64,000 nt of DNA from Achromobacter sp. MYb9 (GTDB taxonomy: Bacteria; Pseudomonadota; Gammaproteobacteria; Burkholderiales; Burkholderiaceae_B): contig NZ_PCOQ01000026.1 in NCBI RefSeq assembly GCF_002975275.1, forward strand, positions 1 to 64,000. The letters run 5' to 3'. This document shows, piece after piece, positions 46,396-55,407 of the stretch. Under the pieces are notes generated by a model. It did no database searches. It saw only the letters and a program-made list of their open reading frames with translations, and was not told the DNA's origin. The number at the start of each line of letters is the position of its first letter. The stretch's first letter is position 1. The position numbers and the translations under genes were made by a program.

Positions 46396-47243
46396 AGGCC
46401 TTGATCATTCACGGCGTGCAGCGCTTGCGCCGCGTGGGCGTCTATGGCCTGGCGTTGACGGCGGGCCTGGTGTCGGCGTGGGCCGTGCGCGAGCACGTGC
46501 AGCAACGCGTGCAGGCGCTGGAGGCGCAAGCCCGTACCCCTGTCGTGGAACGCTTGGTGGCTGCCTATGACTTGCCTGCGGGCACGCGGCTGGAAGACAT
46601 GCATCTGGCCGTGCGCGAAATCCCCGTGCAGTGGGCCTCCAGCGCCAGTCTGGATCCGTTGGATCTGAGCAGCCTGCTGGGGGCGACCCTGGCGGCGGAC
46701 GTGGCACACGGGGAACCCCTCTTGAAGACGCACCTGACCTTCACCCCTCCGGCGCCCGCGTTGGCGTCGAGGCTTCGGTCTGGCCAACGGGCACTTACCG
46801 TCGCTGCGGGCGATCTCGGAGGGTTGGCCGAGATGTTGCGCGCCGGCGATCTGATCGATATCTACGTGAGTTTTTCACATCGCCAGCGCGAGCTCACCGT
46901 TCCGTTGTTGCAAGGCATGCGAGTGCTGACCGTGGGGGCAGAGGCCGATTCCGACGGCGTGGGCGTGGGCAACATCACGCTGGCTGCCGAGCCGGACGAA
47001 GCGGTGCGTTTCATCGCGGCCAGGCAGGCGGGCTCGCTGACGGCAATGCTGCGGCACCGTGATGATGCGGCTGCCGTGAAGGCGTCGGCCCAGACGGATC
47101 TGGCGTCCCTTGTTGGTCTGGATGCCGAGCCCGAGCCGACTCCTGGCGTGAGCATCCTTTACGGAGACCGGGTGGATGCGCAAGCTCTTGTCGTTCCCCA
47201 AGGCCATGCCGCGATGACCACCTTCGAGACGGGGCGGCCATGA
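46392..47243 (+). CDS. cpaB: Flp pilus assembly protein CpaB/RcpC
   Basis: 283 residues. One N-terminal membrane segment (VYGLALTAGLVSAWAV), then a SAF-like domain (VERLVAAYDLPAGTRLEDMH, LAADVAHGEPLLKTHL) and an RcpC-type beta domain (GDLIDIYVSFSHRQRELTV). CpaB is periplasmic and links the inner-membrane machine to the secretin. ATG at 46392 overlaps the upstream stop by 4 nt. Confidence 0.85.
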   Translation: MKALIIHGVQRLRRVGVYGLALTAGLVSAWAVREHVQQRVQALEAQARTPVVERLVAAYDLPAGTRLEDMHLAVREIPVQWASSASLDPLDLSSLLGATLAADVAHGEPLLKTHLTFTPPAPALASRLRSGQRALTVAAGDLGGLAEMLRAGDLIDIYVSFSHRQRELTVPLLQGMRVLTVGAEADSDGVGVGNITLAAEPDEAVRFIAARQAGSLTAMLRHRDDAAAVKASAQTDLASLVGLDAEPEPTPGVSILYGDRVDAQALVVPQGHAAMTTFETGRP

Positions 47244-48604
47244 GACGTATCGTGTTGATCCTTGGCGCGATGGGCTTGTGTCTGTGGGCGCCCGCCGCGT
47301 GGGCCGAGATGGAAGTGCTGCAACTCCAAGTGGGCGAGACGCGCGTGCTACCGCATCCCGGCGTGAAAAGGGTGGCTATTGGCAACGGGCAGGTGCTGAG
47401 CGCCGTGGCGGCGGAAGGCCGTGATGTTGTGATTTTCGCCCGCGCGGAAGGCATCTCTTCGGTACACGTCTGGACCGCGAAGGGGCGGCCGACCGCCTAC
47501 GAAATGCGGGTCGTCGCTGCGGGCGCACCGCGCTTGCGCGCGGAAGTCGAGGCCTTGCTTGCCCGAATCCCGGGCGCGCGCAGCACTAGCGTGGGCGAAC
47601 GCATCTTGATCGAAGGCGACGATCTGTCCGATGACGACAGGTCCCGTATTGCCGCCCTGGCTGAACGGTATCCCGCGGTGCTCGACTTCACCGGGCAAGT
47701 GGGCTGGGACCGCATGGTGTTGCTGGATGTGCAGGTGGTCGAGATTCCCACCTCAAGGCTGCGTGAATTCGGCGTGCGCTGGGATGGCATGACGCAAGGG
47801 GGGATAAACGCGGGCCTGGCGTGGGACGCGGGAGCGCTGGGCAGGATGACCCGGCCCGGAGAAGCGGTGATCGAGACCGCAGGGCCGATATCGTCGGCTG
47901 CGGGCTATTTCGGCGTCAATGCGTTGTTGTCCGCGCGAATCGCCGCACTGGCGCAAACCGGCGAGGCCGTGATGTTGGCCCAACCGCAACTGCTTGCGCG
48001 CAGCGGTTCCAGCGCAACGTTCCTGGCTGGCGGGGAAGTGCCTTACGTGTCGACCGATTCGCGCGGCAATCCCACGACGTTGTTCAAACCGTATGGCGTA
48101 TCGCTCAACATCACGCCGCGCATCGACCGCAACGGGGTAATCCGCTCGTTGATCGAAGTGGAAGCCAGTTCGGTGGATGCTTCGCTTAGCGTGGCCGGCG
48201 GTCCGGCGTTGCGCACCCGGCGCGCGTCCACCGAATTCAACGTGCGCTCGGGCAATACGCTGGTCATCGGCGGGTTTCTATCCAGGGAGCAAGGGGAAGA
48301 AGTCAGCGGTTTGCCTTGGCTGCAGAACATTCCCATCCTGGGGGCGCTGTTTGCGTCGCGCCGCTATCAACAGCGAGAAACTGAATTGGCGATTTTCGTG
48401 ACGCCAAAGATCGTGTCGCAAAGTGAACCTGCCATGGCGGACCGGATACGGCGTGGGCGCGACGTGCTGAACGCCACATTTCCCGAGCCGCCCCGTTTGG
48501 GCACCGCGGTGCCATTGGCAACGGGAGGTTGGGATCCCTATTCGGGGGCCGGTTCCCAATGGGCGGCCGGCGACGACGTGACTCAGGCCCTGCTTCGGGA
48601 GTAA
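47240..48604 (+). CDS. cpaC: Secretin CpaC/RcpA of the Tad pilus
   Basis: 454 residues. Signal peptide (LILGAMGLCLWAPAAWA), an N-terminal pilus-type domain with VGETRVLPHPGVKRVAIGNG, BON-like middle (RLRAEVEALLARIPGARS), and the C-terminal secretin pore domain with VPYVSTDSRGNPTT and YGVSLNITPRIDRNG, ending LAIFVTPKIV. Forms the outer-membrane channel. ATG at 47240 overlaps the cpaB stop (ATGA). Confidence 0.93.
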   Translation: MRRIVLILGAMGLCLWAPAAWAEMEVLQLQVGETRVLPHPGVKRVAIGNGQVLSAVAAEGRDVVIFARAEGISSVHVWTAKGRPTAYEMRVVAAGAPRLRAEVEALLARIPGARSTSVGERILIEGDDLSDDDRSRIAALAERYPAVLDFTGQVGWDRMVLLDVQVVEIPTSRLREFGVRWDGMTQGGINAGLAWDAGALGRMTRPGEAVIETAGPISSAAGYFGVNALLSARIAALAQTGEAVMLAQPQLLARSGSSATFLAGGEVPYVSTDSRGNPTTLFKPYGVSLNITPRIDRNGVIRSLIEVEASSVDASLSVAGGPALRTRRASTEFNVRSGNTLVIGGFLSREQGEEVSGLPWLQNIPILGALFASRRYQQRETELAIFVTPKIVSQSEPAMADRIRRGRDVLNATFPEPPRLGTAVPLATGGWDPYSGAGSQWAAGDDVTQALLRE

Positions 48605-48608
48605 GACG

Positions 48609-50297
48609 ATGCTTGATATTGAGATGACTTTCGAGGACGCGGGCGTTCGCCGCCTGGCGGCTGCGGCGCCGGTATTGATCGGACGGAGCGCGCAGTGCGA
48701 CCTGCGTATCGCGAACTGGCGGGTCGGCAGGCAGCATGCTCGCCTGTCGCGCGAGGATGCCGATATCGTCCTTGAGGACCTGGGCACGCTCGCCGGCACG
48801 ATGGTGAATGGCGTCAGGGTAGTGCGACATGCGCCGGTGCTGCCTGATGACGACATTCTGATCGGCCCCTGCCGTCTGAGGGTGCAATGGGACTCGTCCA
48901 GTGCCGCACCCACGGCCAATGCTCAGGCGCACGAGGCCGCCGAGTCCGTGGCGGCCAGCCCTGCGTCCGTCTCGGTGTTGCCGCACGCAGCAAGGATCGC
49001 GCAGCCGGTGGCGCCTCAACGGCTTCAGGAACGCCGACGATTGCACGCAGCGCTGCTTGATGGGCTGGATCTGCGCCGACGCGATGTGGCTGGCATGAGC
49101 GATGGCACATTGCGTGCGGAAGCGGAACGTCTGCTGACCCAGATCGTCGCCACGGATCCTGACTTGTCCTCCGATGTGGACAGGGCCGCCCTGTGCCGCG
49201 AGGTGCTGGATGAAGCCGTTGGCCTGGGGCCGCTGGAGCCCTTGCTGGCGGCGCCCGACATTACGGAAATCATGGTCAATCGCTATGACGAGATCTACGT
49301 CGAACGTGCCGGCCGGCTGTGGCGGCATCCCGCGGCCTTCACCAGCGAGCAATCCGTGCGTTGGGTGATCGAACGCATCGTGACGCCGCTGGGCAGGCGC
49401 ATCGACGAGAGTTCGCCCATGGTCGACGCCCGTCTGCCTGACGGATCGCGCGTGCACGCCATCATTCCGCCTATCGCCATGAAAGGAGCAAGCCTGACCA
49501 TCCGAAAATTCCCGCAGCGACGGCCCAAGATGGCCGATCTGATCGCCGCGTCTTCGTTAAGCGACGGCATGGCGCAGTTTCTGGCGGTATGCGTCCGGAT
49601 GCGTAAAAGCCTGGTGGTATCGGGCGGGACCGGGTCCGGCAAGACGACGTTGCTGAACATCCTTTCAAACGAGATTCCGGACGGCGAACGCGTCGTCACG
49701 ATCGAAGACGCGGCGGAGCTGCGGCTGAATCATGATCACTTGGTTGCGCTGGAGGCCCGCCCCGCCAACCAGGAGGGCAGAGGGCACATCGATATCCGCG
49801 AACTGGTGCGCAACGCGCTACGCATGCGGCCCGACCGGATCGTCGTCGGCGAGTGTCGGGGGGCCGAGGCGTTCGACATGTTGACGGCCATGAATACCGG
49901 GCATGAAGGCTCCTTGACGACGCTGCATGCGAATTCCCCTCGGGATGCGCTGGGCCGGCTGGAGTCAATGATCTTGATGGCTGGCCTGGACCTGCCATTG
50001 TCGGCCGTGCGCGAGCACATTGCCGCCAGCGTGGATCTGGTGGTGCAGCAAGCCCGGTTGGCGGACGGTCGCCGGGTGGTGATGTCGATTGTTGACGTCG
50101 TGGGCATGGAAAGCGGGCGCATCCAGCTGTTGGAGTTGTTCCGGTACGACCGCGTGGCAGGCTTTTTAGGGTGTGGCGCCTTGCCCAGCTTCGCGCGGGA
50201 ATGGAACGAGGAAGGCGTGCCGCTGGACCCTGCCTGGTTTGCGGAAACCGGCGGTGCTCGTTCCGGCCCGGCGAGCGTTGCACAGGGCTTGTCATGA
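48609..50297 (+). CDS. Tad pilus ATPase (CpaF/TadA) with N-terminal FHA domain
   Basis: 562 residues. An N-terminal FHA domain (about 22-95: IGRSAQCDLRI, VGRQHARLS, NG in MVNGVRV) precedes a type II/IV secretion ATPase. ATPase motifs: Walker A GGTGSGKT at 339-346, Asp box TIEDAAEL at 364-371, Walker B IVVGECRG at 411-418, His box TGHEGSLTTLHA at 430-441. FHA domains bind phosphothreonine. Four-gene junctions around it overlap. Powers pilus assembly. The FHA fusion is unusual against the common CpaF form. Confidence 0.92.
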   Translation: MLDIEMTFEDAGVRRLAAAAPVLIGRSAQCDLRIANWRVGRQHARLSREDADIVLEDLGTLAGTMVNGVRVVRHAPVLPDDDILIGPCRLRVQWDSSSAAPTANAQAHEAAESVAASPASVSVLPHAARIAQPVAPQRLQERRRLHAALLDGLDLRRRDVAGMSDGTLRAEAERLLTQIVATDPDLSSDVDRAALCREVLDEAVGLGPLEPLLAAPDITEIMVNRYDEIYVERAGRLWRHPAAFTSEQSVRWVIERIVTPLGRRIDESSPMVDARLPDGSRVHAIIPPIAMKGASLTIRKFPQRRPKMADLIAASSLSDGMAQFLAVCVRMRKSLVVSGGTGSGKTTLLNILSNEIPDGERVVTIEDAAELRLNHDHLVALEARPANQEGRGHIDIRELVRNALRMRPDRIVVGECRGAEAFDMLTAMNTGHEGSLTTLHANSPRDALGRLESMILMAGLDLPLSAVREHIAASVDLVVQQARLADGRRVVMSIVDVVGMESGRIQLLELFRYDRVAGFLGCGALPSFAREWNEEGVPLDPAWFAETGGARSGPASVAQGLS

Positions 50298-51139
50298 TCT
50301 GGCTGGCGGCGGCGGGGGCGATGTGCTGCGTGGCGATTCTTGCCTGGCATGCCCAGGGCTGGTTCGCGCCGGCCTTGCGCCGGTACCGCGAGTTCTATAC
50401 CCAGGACGCAGGCGTTCGCCTGAGCGAAGTGTTCCTGTTCATCGATCCGGCGCAGCTGTGGGCGGCGGCCGTCGCCTGTGCCGTGCTGGCGGCGGGACTG
50501 GCGCTGTCCGTATCCGGCAGCGGCGTCGTGGCGGCCCTGTCGGCGGGACTTGCGTCCCGCGTGCCCCGCTGGACGGTCGATCGGCTACGGCGCAGGCGGG
50601 CAGACCGCTTCGAGCAACAGCTGCCGATGGCGTTGTTGATGCTGGCGTCGGCATTGCGTGCGGGGGTTGCGCTGGCGACCGGGTTGCGGCACATCGTGGA
50701 GCAGAGCGGCGCACCGTTGGCGCAAGAATTCGGCCTGATGCTTCGGGAACAACGCATGGGGGTGCCGTGGGATACCGCGCTAGAGAACCTGCATGCCCGG
50801 ATGCCGGCTGATTCCACTTCGTTGGTGGTCGCCGCCATGCGTATTGCCGCGCAGACCGGGGGCAATCTGGCCGAGGCGCTGGAAAGCATCGCGCAGACTT
50901 TGCGGGCGCAGCTGCAATTGCAGGCGAAGTTACGGGCACTGACGTCCCAAGGGCGCTTGCAAGCCTGGATTGTCGGCGCGCTGCCATTGCTGCTGCTTGC
51001 CGTGCTGGACAGGCTGGAGCCAGAGATCATGCAGCTGTTGTGGCATACGCCGATGGGGTGGGGCGTGCTGGCCATCATCGCGGTGCTAGAGATCGCGGGA
51101 GTGGTGCTGATCCGGCGCATCATCCGGATCGACCTTTGA
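50294..51139 (+). CDS. tadB: Inner-membrane platform protein TadB
   Basis: 281 residues, T2SSF-type. Membrane segments at the start (WLAAAGAMCCVAILAW), about 55-80 and at the end (IVGALPLLLLAVLD, GWGVLAIIAVLEIAGVVLI). The cytoplasmic loop carries ALRAGVALATGLRHIVEQSG and DSTSLVVAAMRIAAQTGGNL, the GspF-like repeat. ATG at 50294 overlaps the ATPase stop. With TadC it forms the platform turned by the ATPase. Confidence 0.9.
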   Translation: MIWLAAAGAMCCVAILAWHAQGWFAPALRRYREFYTQDAGVRLSEVFLFIDPAQLWAAAVACAVLAAGLALSVSGSGVVAALSAGLASRVPRWTVDRLRRRRADRFEQQLPMALLMLASALRAGVALATGLRHIVEQSGAPLAQEFGLMLREQRMGVPWDTALENLHARMPADSTSLVVAAMRIAAQTGGNLAEALESIAQTLRAQLQLQAKLRALTSQGRLQAWIVGALPLLLLAVLDRLEPEIMQLLWHTPMGWGVLAIIAVLEIAGVVLIRRIIRIDL

Positions 51140-51187
51140 CCCGGTGTGCGGTCCGATTCACGTGTTGAACATGAAAGCGAGGCGAAG

Positions 51188-52057
51188 ATGTGGCTGCAAT
51201 TGGGCATGTTGACGACGGCCCTGGGCGTTGGCGGGTTGGCGTGGTTTGCATTGCGCCCGTTGTTGCGGGACAAGCAGGTCGCCGCCGCCTCGTTGCCGTG
51301 GTGGTGGCGGGCCGCCTGGCCCTGGGTGTCGGCGGTTGCCCCTTGGGTGGGGCCGCTGTGTTCCTGGCGCTTGCGCATCCGACTGACGCGGGCGATCGAG
51401 CAAGCCGCGTTGCCGGCAGGCGTCAGCTACGCCCACATGGCAGCGTTGTCCGCAAGCGCTGCCGGGGGGGCGGGAGGCCTTGCCGCGGCGGTTGCGGCAC
51501 TTGCCGACCCCGCACCGTCCGTCTGGGCCTCCTGGATGATTGTGGCGGCCTTGGCGGGCGGGGTGGCCCCGGCGCTATGGCTGCGCACCCTGGGCGAAAA
51601 GCGCCGTCGCAGCATCGAACGGGATTTGCCCTTCGTTTTCGACATGATGACGTTGTGCGTGGAGGCAGGCTTGAGCGTGCAGGGCGCCCTGCAACTGGCA
51701 GCGCAAAGCGGGCCGCGAGGCGCGTTGCGCGACGGCTTGGCGGACGCGTTGGCGGAGATGCGGGCAGGCGTCTCAAGAACCGCGGCGATCAAGGCATTGG
51801 CCGATCGCTGCAATAGCCCGTTGGCGCGAAATTGGGCGGCAGCCTTGGCGCAGGCGGAATCGCTTGGCATCAGTCTGGGGCCGGTATTGCGTGCCCAGGC
51901 GGCGCAATGCCGTAGCGACCGTCATGTTCGGGCGGAGCAATTGGCCATGCAGGCCCCGGTGAAGATGCTGCTGCCCCTGATCGGTTGCATATTTCCCTGC
52001 ACCTTCATCGTGCTGGCGTTCCCGATCGCTGTCCAACTGCTTCAAAGCGTGCAATGA
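51188..52057 (+). CDS. tadC: Inner-membrane platform protein TadC
   Basis: 289 residues, T2SSF-type like TadB. Starts at ATG 51188 with GAGG 5 nt upstream; a GTG at 51146 is less likely. N-terminal span, loop FDMMTLCVEAGLSVQGALQL, AEMRAGVSRTAAIKALADRC, and C-terminal membrane segment LPLIGCIFPCTFIVLAFPIA. Pairs with TadB. Confidence 0.9.
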   Translation: MWLQLGMLTTALGVGGLAWFALRPLLRDKQVAAASLPWWWRAAWPWVSAVAPWVGPLCSWRLRIRLTRAIEQAALPAGVSYAHMAALSASAAGGAGGLAAAVAALADPAPSVWASWMIVAALAGGVAPALWLRTLGEKRRRSIERDLPFVFDMMTLCVEAGLSVQGALQLAAQSGPRGALRDGLADALAEMRAGVSRTAAIKALADRCNSPLARNWAAALAQAESLGISLGPVLRAQAAQCRSDRHVRAEQLAMQAPVKMLLPLIGCIFPCTFIVLAFPIAVQLLQSVQ

Positions 52058-52446
52058 ACCGCCGCCCGTCGTTGCCGGTAGACCGTTTCAGGTTGGTGCG
52101 CGTGTCGACCTGGTGCGGCCGGATGCGTGGTTTGCTGGGGCGCCGGCCGCCTGGGCGGCGGTCCGGCATTTTGCTGATGCCTTGCGCCAGCGTGCATACC
52201 TTTGGTATGCGCTACGCCATCGACGTGGCGTTCGTGGCGCCGGACATGCGGGTGATCGGGGTGCGCAGGGCGTTGAAGCCCTGCCGCATTGCCCTATGCT
52301 TCGGCGCTGTGGCCGTTGTCGAGATGCGAGCTGGCGCGATCGATGCCAAATACGGAGGTATAGGCAGGATAGAAGCTGCAATACAGAACGCCGCCCGCCG
52401 CGATGTTGAACGGAATTTGCAGCGTGCCGGCGAACTGGGGCGATAG
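52054..52446 (+). CDS. DUF192-family protein, C-terminus overprinted
   Basis: 130 residues. DUF192 features: GRMRGLLGR, then GILLMPCASVHTFGMRYAIDVAFV, PDMRVIGV and VVEMRAGAID. ATG at 52054 overlaps the tadC stop (ATGA). Members of this family are small periplasmic or cytoplasmic proteins often linked with Tad or secretion genes; the function is not known. Its last about 150 nt overlap, antisense, the end of the BPSS1780-like gene, and the tail after AGAID does not look like the family. Confidence 0.7.
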   Translation: MNRRPSLPVDRFRLVRVSTWCGRMRGLLGRRPPGRRSGILLMPCASVHTFGMRYAIDVAFVAPDMRVIGVRRALKPCRIALCFGAVAVVEMRAGAIDAKYGGIGRIEAAIQNAARRDVERNLQRAGELGR

Positions 52447-53097
52447 GCCCATCGTGACCAGCAAGCCCGCGCACAGGTCGATGAACAGGAACACCAGGGC
52501 CCAGGTGGCGCCGTACACCAGGAAGGGCCACTTATTGCGCCAGCAGGCGATACCCGAGAAGAACAAGGCCTGGACCAGGCGCAGGCCATGCCAGGCCACC
52601 AGCACCGGCGCATGCCAGAACAACGCGGCGATCACGACATAGATGATGGCGAAGATGGTCAACGGTACGCGCATGGCCATCAGGATGGGGTCCAGCGAAC
52701 GTTCGACCGAAGCGATGCGATAGGCTTCCGCCATCGAGTCCATGAAGGGCAGGAAGGTCAGCAGGCCCGCTACCATGCTCAGCCCCGCATACAGCAGGCC
52801 CATCAGGAACAACTTCCTGAACACCCCGGGCTGCTTGAGGGGCTTGCCCCACATGGATGGCAGCATGACGCGGTCGGCGTCCACGTGCTTGCACGCCGAA
52901 AGCGTCATGAGGGTGATGATCGGCATCAGCGCCACGACCAGGATCGGTCCGACGGGAGGAGTCGCGCTGGCGAAGACGACCAAAAGGCTGATGAACATGG
53001 CCCAGGTGAACATGGCCAGAGGTTGTTTGCGGAACAGACGGAAGCCGTCTCGAACCCAATGCCAGCCGGATGTCGCGGGTAGGAATGCTGCTTGCAT
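52294..53097 (-). CDS. BPSS1780-family membrane protein
   Basis: 267 residues with about six membrane segments (for example FTWAMFISLLVVFASA, GPILVVALMPIITLMTL, LFLMGLLYAGLSMVAGLL, IFAIIYVVIAALFW). The N-terminus MQAAFLPATSGWHWVRDGF with FRLFRKQPLAMF is the recognisable start of this betaproteobacterial family of uncharacterised integral membrane proteins. Convergent with the DUF192 gene; 153 nt overlap. Function unknown. Confidence 0.75.
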   Translation of the reverse strand: MQAAFLPATSGWHWVRDGFRLFRKQPLAMFTWAMFISLLVVFASATPPVGPILVVALMPIITLMTLSACKHVDADRVMLPSMWGKPLKQPGVFRKLFLMGLLYAGLSMVAGLLTFLPFMDSMAEAYRIASVERSLDPILMAMRVPLTIFAIIYVVIAALFWHAPVLVAWHGLRLVQALFFSGIACWRNKWPFLVYGATWALVFLFIDLCAGLLVTMGLSPQFAGTLQIPFNIAAGGVLYCSFYPAYTSVFGIDRASSHLDNGHSAEA

Positions 53098-53160
53098 GGC
53101 TCTCTAAAGGGGTGATCTCTCAAAAGGGACGCGCTAACCCCATTATGGGGGGCATAACGG

Positions 53161-54129
53161 TTACGGCAATATTGGCAAGCCCGGGCGGTGGCGCGCTTGC
53201 AACACTCTTTCGAAGTGCCGCGGATCGTGGGGCTTGAGCGTCTGGGCCGGCCGGGGCAGGAAAAAGTCGTACAGGCGGGATATCCAGAAGCGCAGCGCGG
53301 CACCGCGCAGCATCACCGGCCAGATCTCGCGTTCGGCGTCGGTGAACGGACGTACGCGGGCGTAGGCGGCCAGCCAGGACTGCACCAGTTCGGGGACGAA
53401 TTCCCCGGTGTCGCGGTCGATGCACCAGTCATTGACGCTGACCGCCACGTCGAACAGCCACGTGTCGCAACCGGCGAAATAGAAATCGATGATGCCGCCC
53501 ATCAGCGGATCTTCGAATGTGCCGGCGAACAGCACGTTGTCCCGGAAGAGGTCGCAATGGGCCGGGCCGGTCTGCAATGCCTGCCAGGTGGGTGTAGCTG
53601 CCGCCGCTTCTTGGGCGGCCAGTTCCGACTGCAGCAATCCGGCTTGGCCGGCGTCCAGGAAAGGCATGACCTTGGGCGCTGTTTCCAGCCACCAGGACAG
53701 GCCGCGCAGATTGGGCTGGTGGATCGGGAAGTCCTGGGCGGCCAGGTGGGCGCGGGCCAGGGTGGCGCCGGCCAGGGCGCAATGGGCGGCGCCCGGAGCG
53801 GGTTCGTAGCCCCCCGGCAGGCGGGAAACGATGGCGCAGGGCTTGCCGTGCAGCGTCGTCAGGCGGGTGCCGTCACGCAGGTTCTGCGGTTGCGGCACCG
53901 GGATGCCGCGCTGGGCCAGGTGATACATCAGTTCGATGTAGAACGGCAATTGCGCCTGCGTCAGGACCTCGAACAGGGTCAGGACGTATTCGCCCCGCGT
54001 GGTGTACAGAAAGTAATTGGTGTTCTCGATACCGGCCGTAATCCCCCGAAGCGAAACCAGCTCGCCCAGGTCGAATTGCGCCAGAAGGGCGCGCGCGTCG
54101 TCGTCGGATACGGGAGTGAATACGGCCAT
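53161..54129 (-). CDS. thrB: Homoserine kinase (ThrB type II)
   Basis: 322 residues of the aminoglycoside-phosphotransferase-like homoserine kinase family. Start MAVFTPVSDDDARALLAQF is typical. Catalytic loop GPAHCDLFRDNVLF carries the HxDxxxxN pattern, followed by IIDFYFAGCDTWLFD. Phosphorylates homoserine for threonine synthesis. Ends 63 nt after the start of the BPSS1780-like gene upstream on the same strand, possibly one transcript. Confidence 0.93.
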   Translation of the reverse strand: MAVFTPVSDDDARALLAQFDLGELVSLRGITAGIENTNYFLYTTRGEYVLTLFEVLTQAQLPFYIELMYHLAQRGIPVPQPQNLRDGTRLTTLHGKPCAIVSRLPGGYEPAPGAAHCALAGATLARAHLAAQDFPIHQPNLRGLSWWLETAPKVMPFLDAGQAGLLQSELAAQEAAAATPTWQALQTGPAHCDLFRDNVLFAGTFEDPLMGGIIDFYFAGCDTWLFDVAVSVNDWCIDRDTGEFVPELVQSWLAAYARVRPFTDAEREIWPVMLRGAALRFWISRLYDFFLPRPAQTLKPHDPRHFERVLQARHRPGLPILP

Positions 54130-54313
54130 TGATATAGAGGGGTGAGGGGGTTAACGGACGCTCGGCCATGCGTGTGCGGCGGCGGCGGCGCAATTTTAGA
54201 CCACATAGCGGGCGGGGTTACGATGATCGGCCGGCGGCGCGGGTGCGCCCCTGCCGGACATAATGCCGCTAAGCCCGTAAAATACCGCATCCCCTTGTTT
54301 TGTAGAGTGATTC

Positions 54314-55330
54314 TTGGACTCCCCCGACTGGCGGCTGTGCGTCGCCCCGATGATTGACGTGACTGATCGCCATTGCCGCTATTTCCACCGGCTGCTGGCG
54401 CCTCGCGCACGCTTGTATACGGAAATGATCACCACGGGCGCGCTGCTGCACGGCAGCGTTTCGCGCCATCTGGATTTCGACGAAGCCGAGCATCCTGTGG
54501 CCCTGCAGTTGGGCGGCAGCGAACCCGACGCGTTGGCGCACGCCGCCAAGCTGGGTCGGCAATGGGGCTACGACGAGATCAACCTGAACTGCGGCTGTCC
54601 GTCGGAACGCGTGCAGAAGGGGGCTTTCGGCGCGTGCCTGATGGCGGAACCGGCGCTGGTGGCTGATTGCATGAAAGCCATGCAGGATGCCGTGGATGTT
54701 CCCGTCACGGTCAAGCACCGCCTGGGGTTGGACTACGAGGAATCCTACGCGTTCGTCCGGGATTTCGTCGGCAAGATCTACGACACCGGATGCCGGGTTT
54801 TTATTGCCCATGCCCGCAATGCGGTGCTCAAGGGCTTGTCGCCCAAGGATAACCGTGAAATTCCGCCGCTGCGATATGACGTGGTCAAGCAGCTGAAACT
54901 GGACTTCCCGGATTGCACGTTCGTGCTGAACGGCGGGCTTGCCGATGCCGAGCAATCCGTCCGTGCCGCGGACGAGTTCGATGGCGTGATGCTGGGCCGG
55001 GCGGCCTGGCATACGCCGCGCGTGCTGTCAGAGGTGTCGTTGCAACTGTGGCCGTCCGTACGGCTGCCCAGCGACGCGCAAGTGGTGGATGCAATGACCG
55101 AATACGCCGCGCGCCAAGTGGCCAAGGGCGTGCCGTTGCGGGTGATGACGCGGCCGATGTTGGGTCTGGTGAACGGGCAATCGGGCGCTCGCCGCTGGCG
55201 CCGCATGCTGTCGGATCCGGCGCTGCTTGCCGCGAATAACCCCGAATTGATCTACGACGCCTGGCGCAGCCAGCGGCAGGCGCCGGAAATGCGCGGCGCC
55301 GCGTTCGAGGCGGCGCCGGCAGGGGTGTAA
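54314..55330 (+). CDS. dusA: tRNA-dihydrouridine(20/20a) synthase
   Basis: 338 residues, FMN enzyme. Start TTG at 54314: DSPDWRLCVAPMIDVTDRHC is the family start and no in-frame ATG fits. Catalytic Cys in NLNCGCPSERVQKGAFGACL; KHRLGLD and the DusA-specific PMLGLVNGQSGARRWRR near the C-terminus. Modifies U20/U20a in the D loop. Divergent from thrB. Confidence 0.95.
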   Translation: MDSPDWRLCVAPMIDVTDRHCRYFHRLLAPRARLYTEMITTGALLHGSVSRHLDFDEAEHPVALQLGGSEPDALAHAAKLGRQWGYDEINLNCGCPSERVQKGAFGACLMAEPALVADCMKAMQDAVDVPVTVKHRLGLDYEESYAFVRDFVGKIYDTGCRVFIAHARNAVLKGLSPKDNREIPPLRYDVVKQLKLDFPDCTFVLNGGLADAEQSVRAADEFDGVMLGRAAWHTPRVLSEVSLQLWPSVRLPSDAQVVDAMTEYAARQVAKGVPLRVMTRPMLGLVNGQSGARRWRRMLSDPALLAANNPELIYDAWRSQRQAPEMRGAAFEAAPAGV

Positions 55331-55362
55331 GCCAGAAAGGGGTGTAGGCCAGGAAGGGGATA
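55323..55362 (+). repeat. Two-copy 17-bp direct repeat after dusA
   Basis: GGGGTGTAAGCCAGAAA followed directly by GGGGTGTAGGCCAGGAA, then a partial GGGGATAAGCC. Sits in the short gap between dusA and the CBS gene. Confidence 0.6.
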
Positions 55363-55407
55363 AGCCATATCGCGGCAGGCGCCGCGGGACGCTGGCAGGC
55401 AGGGCGC

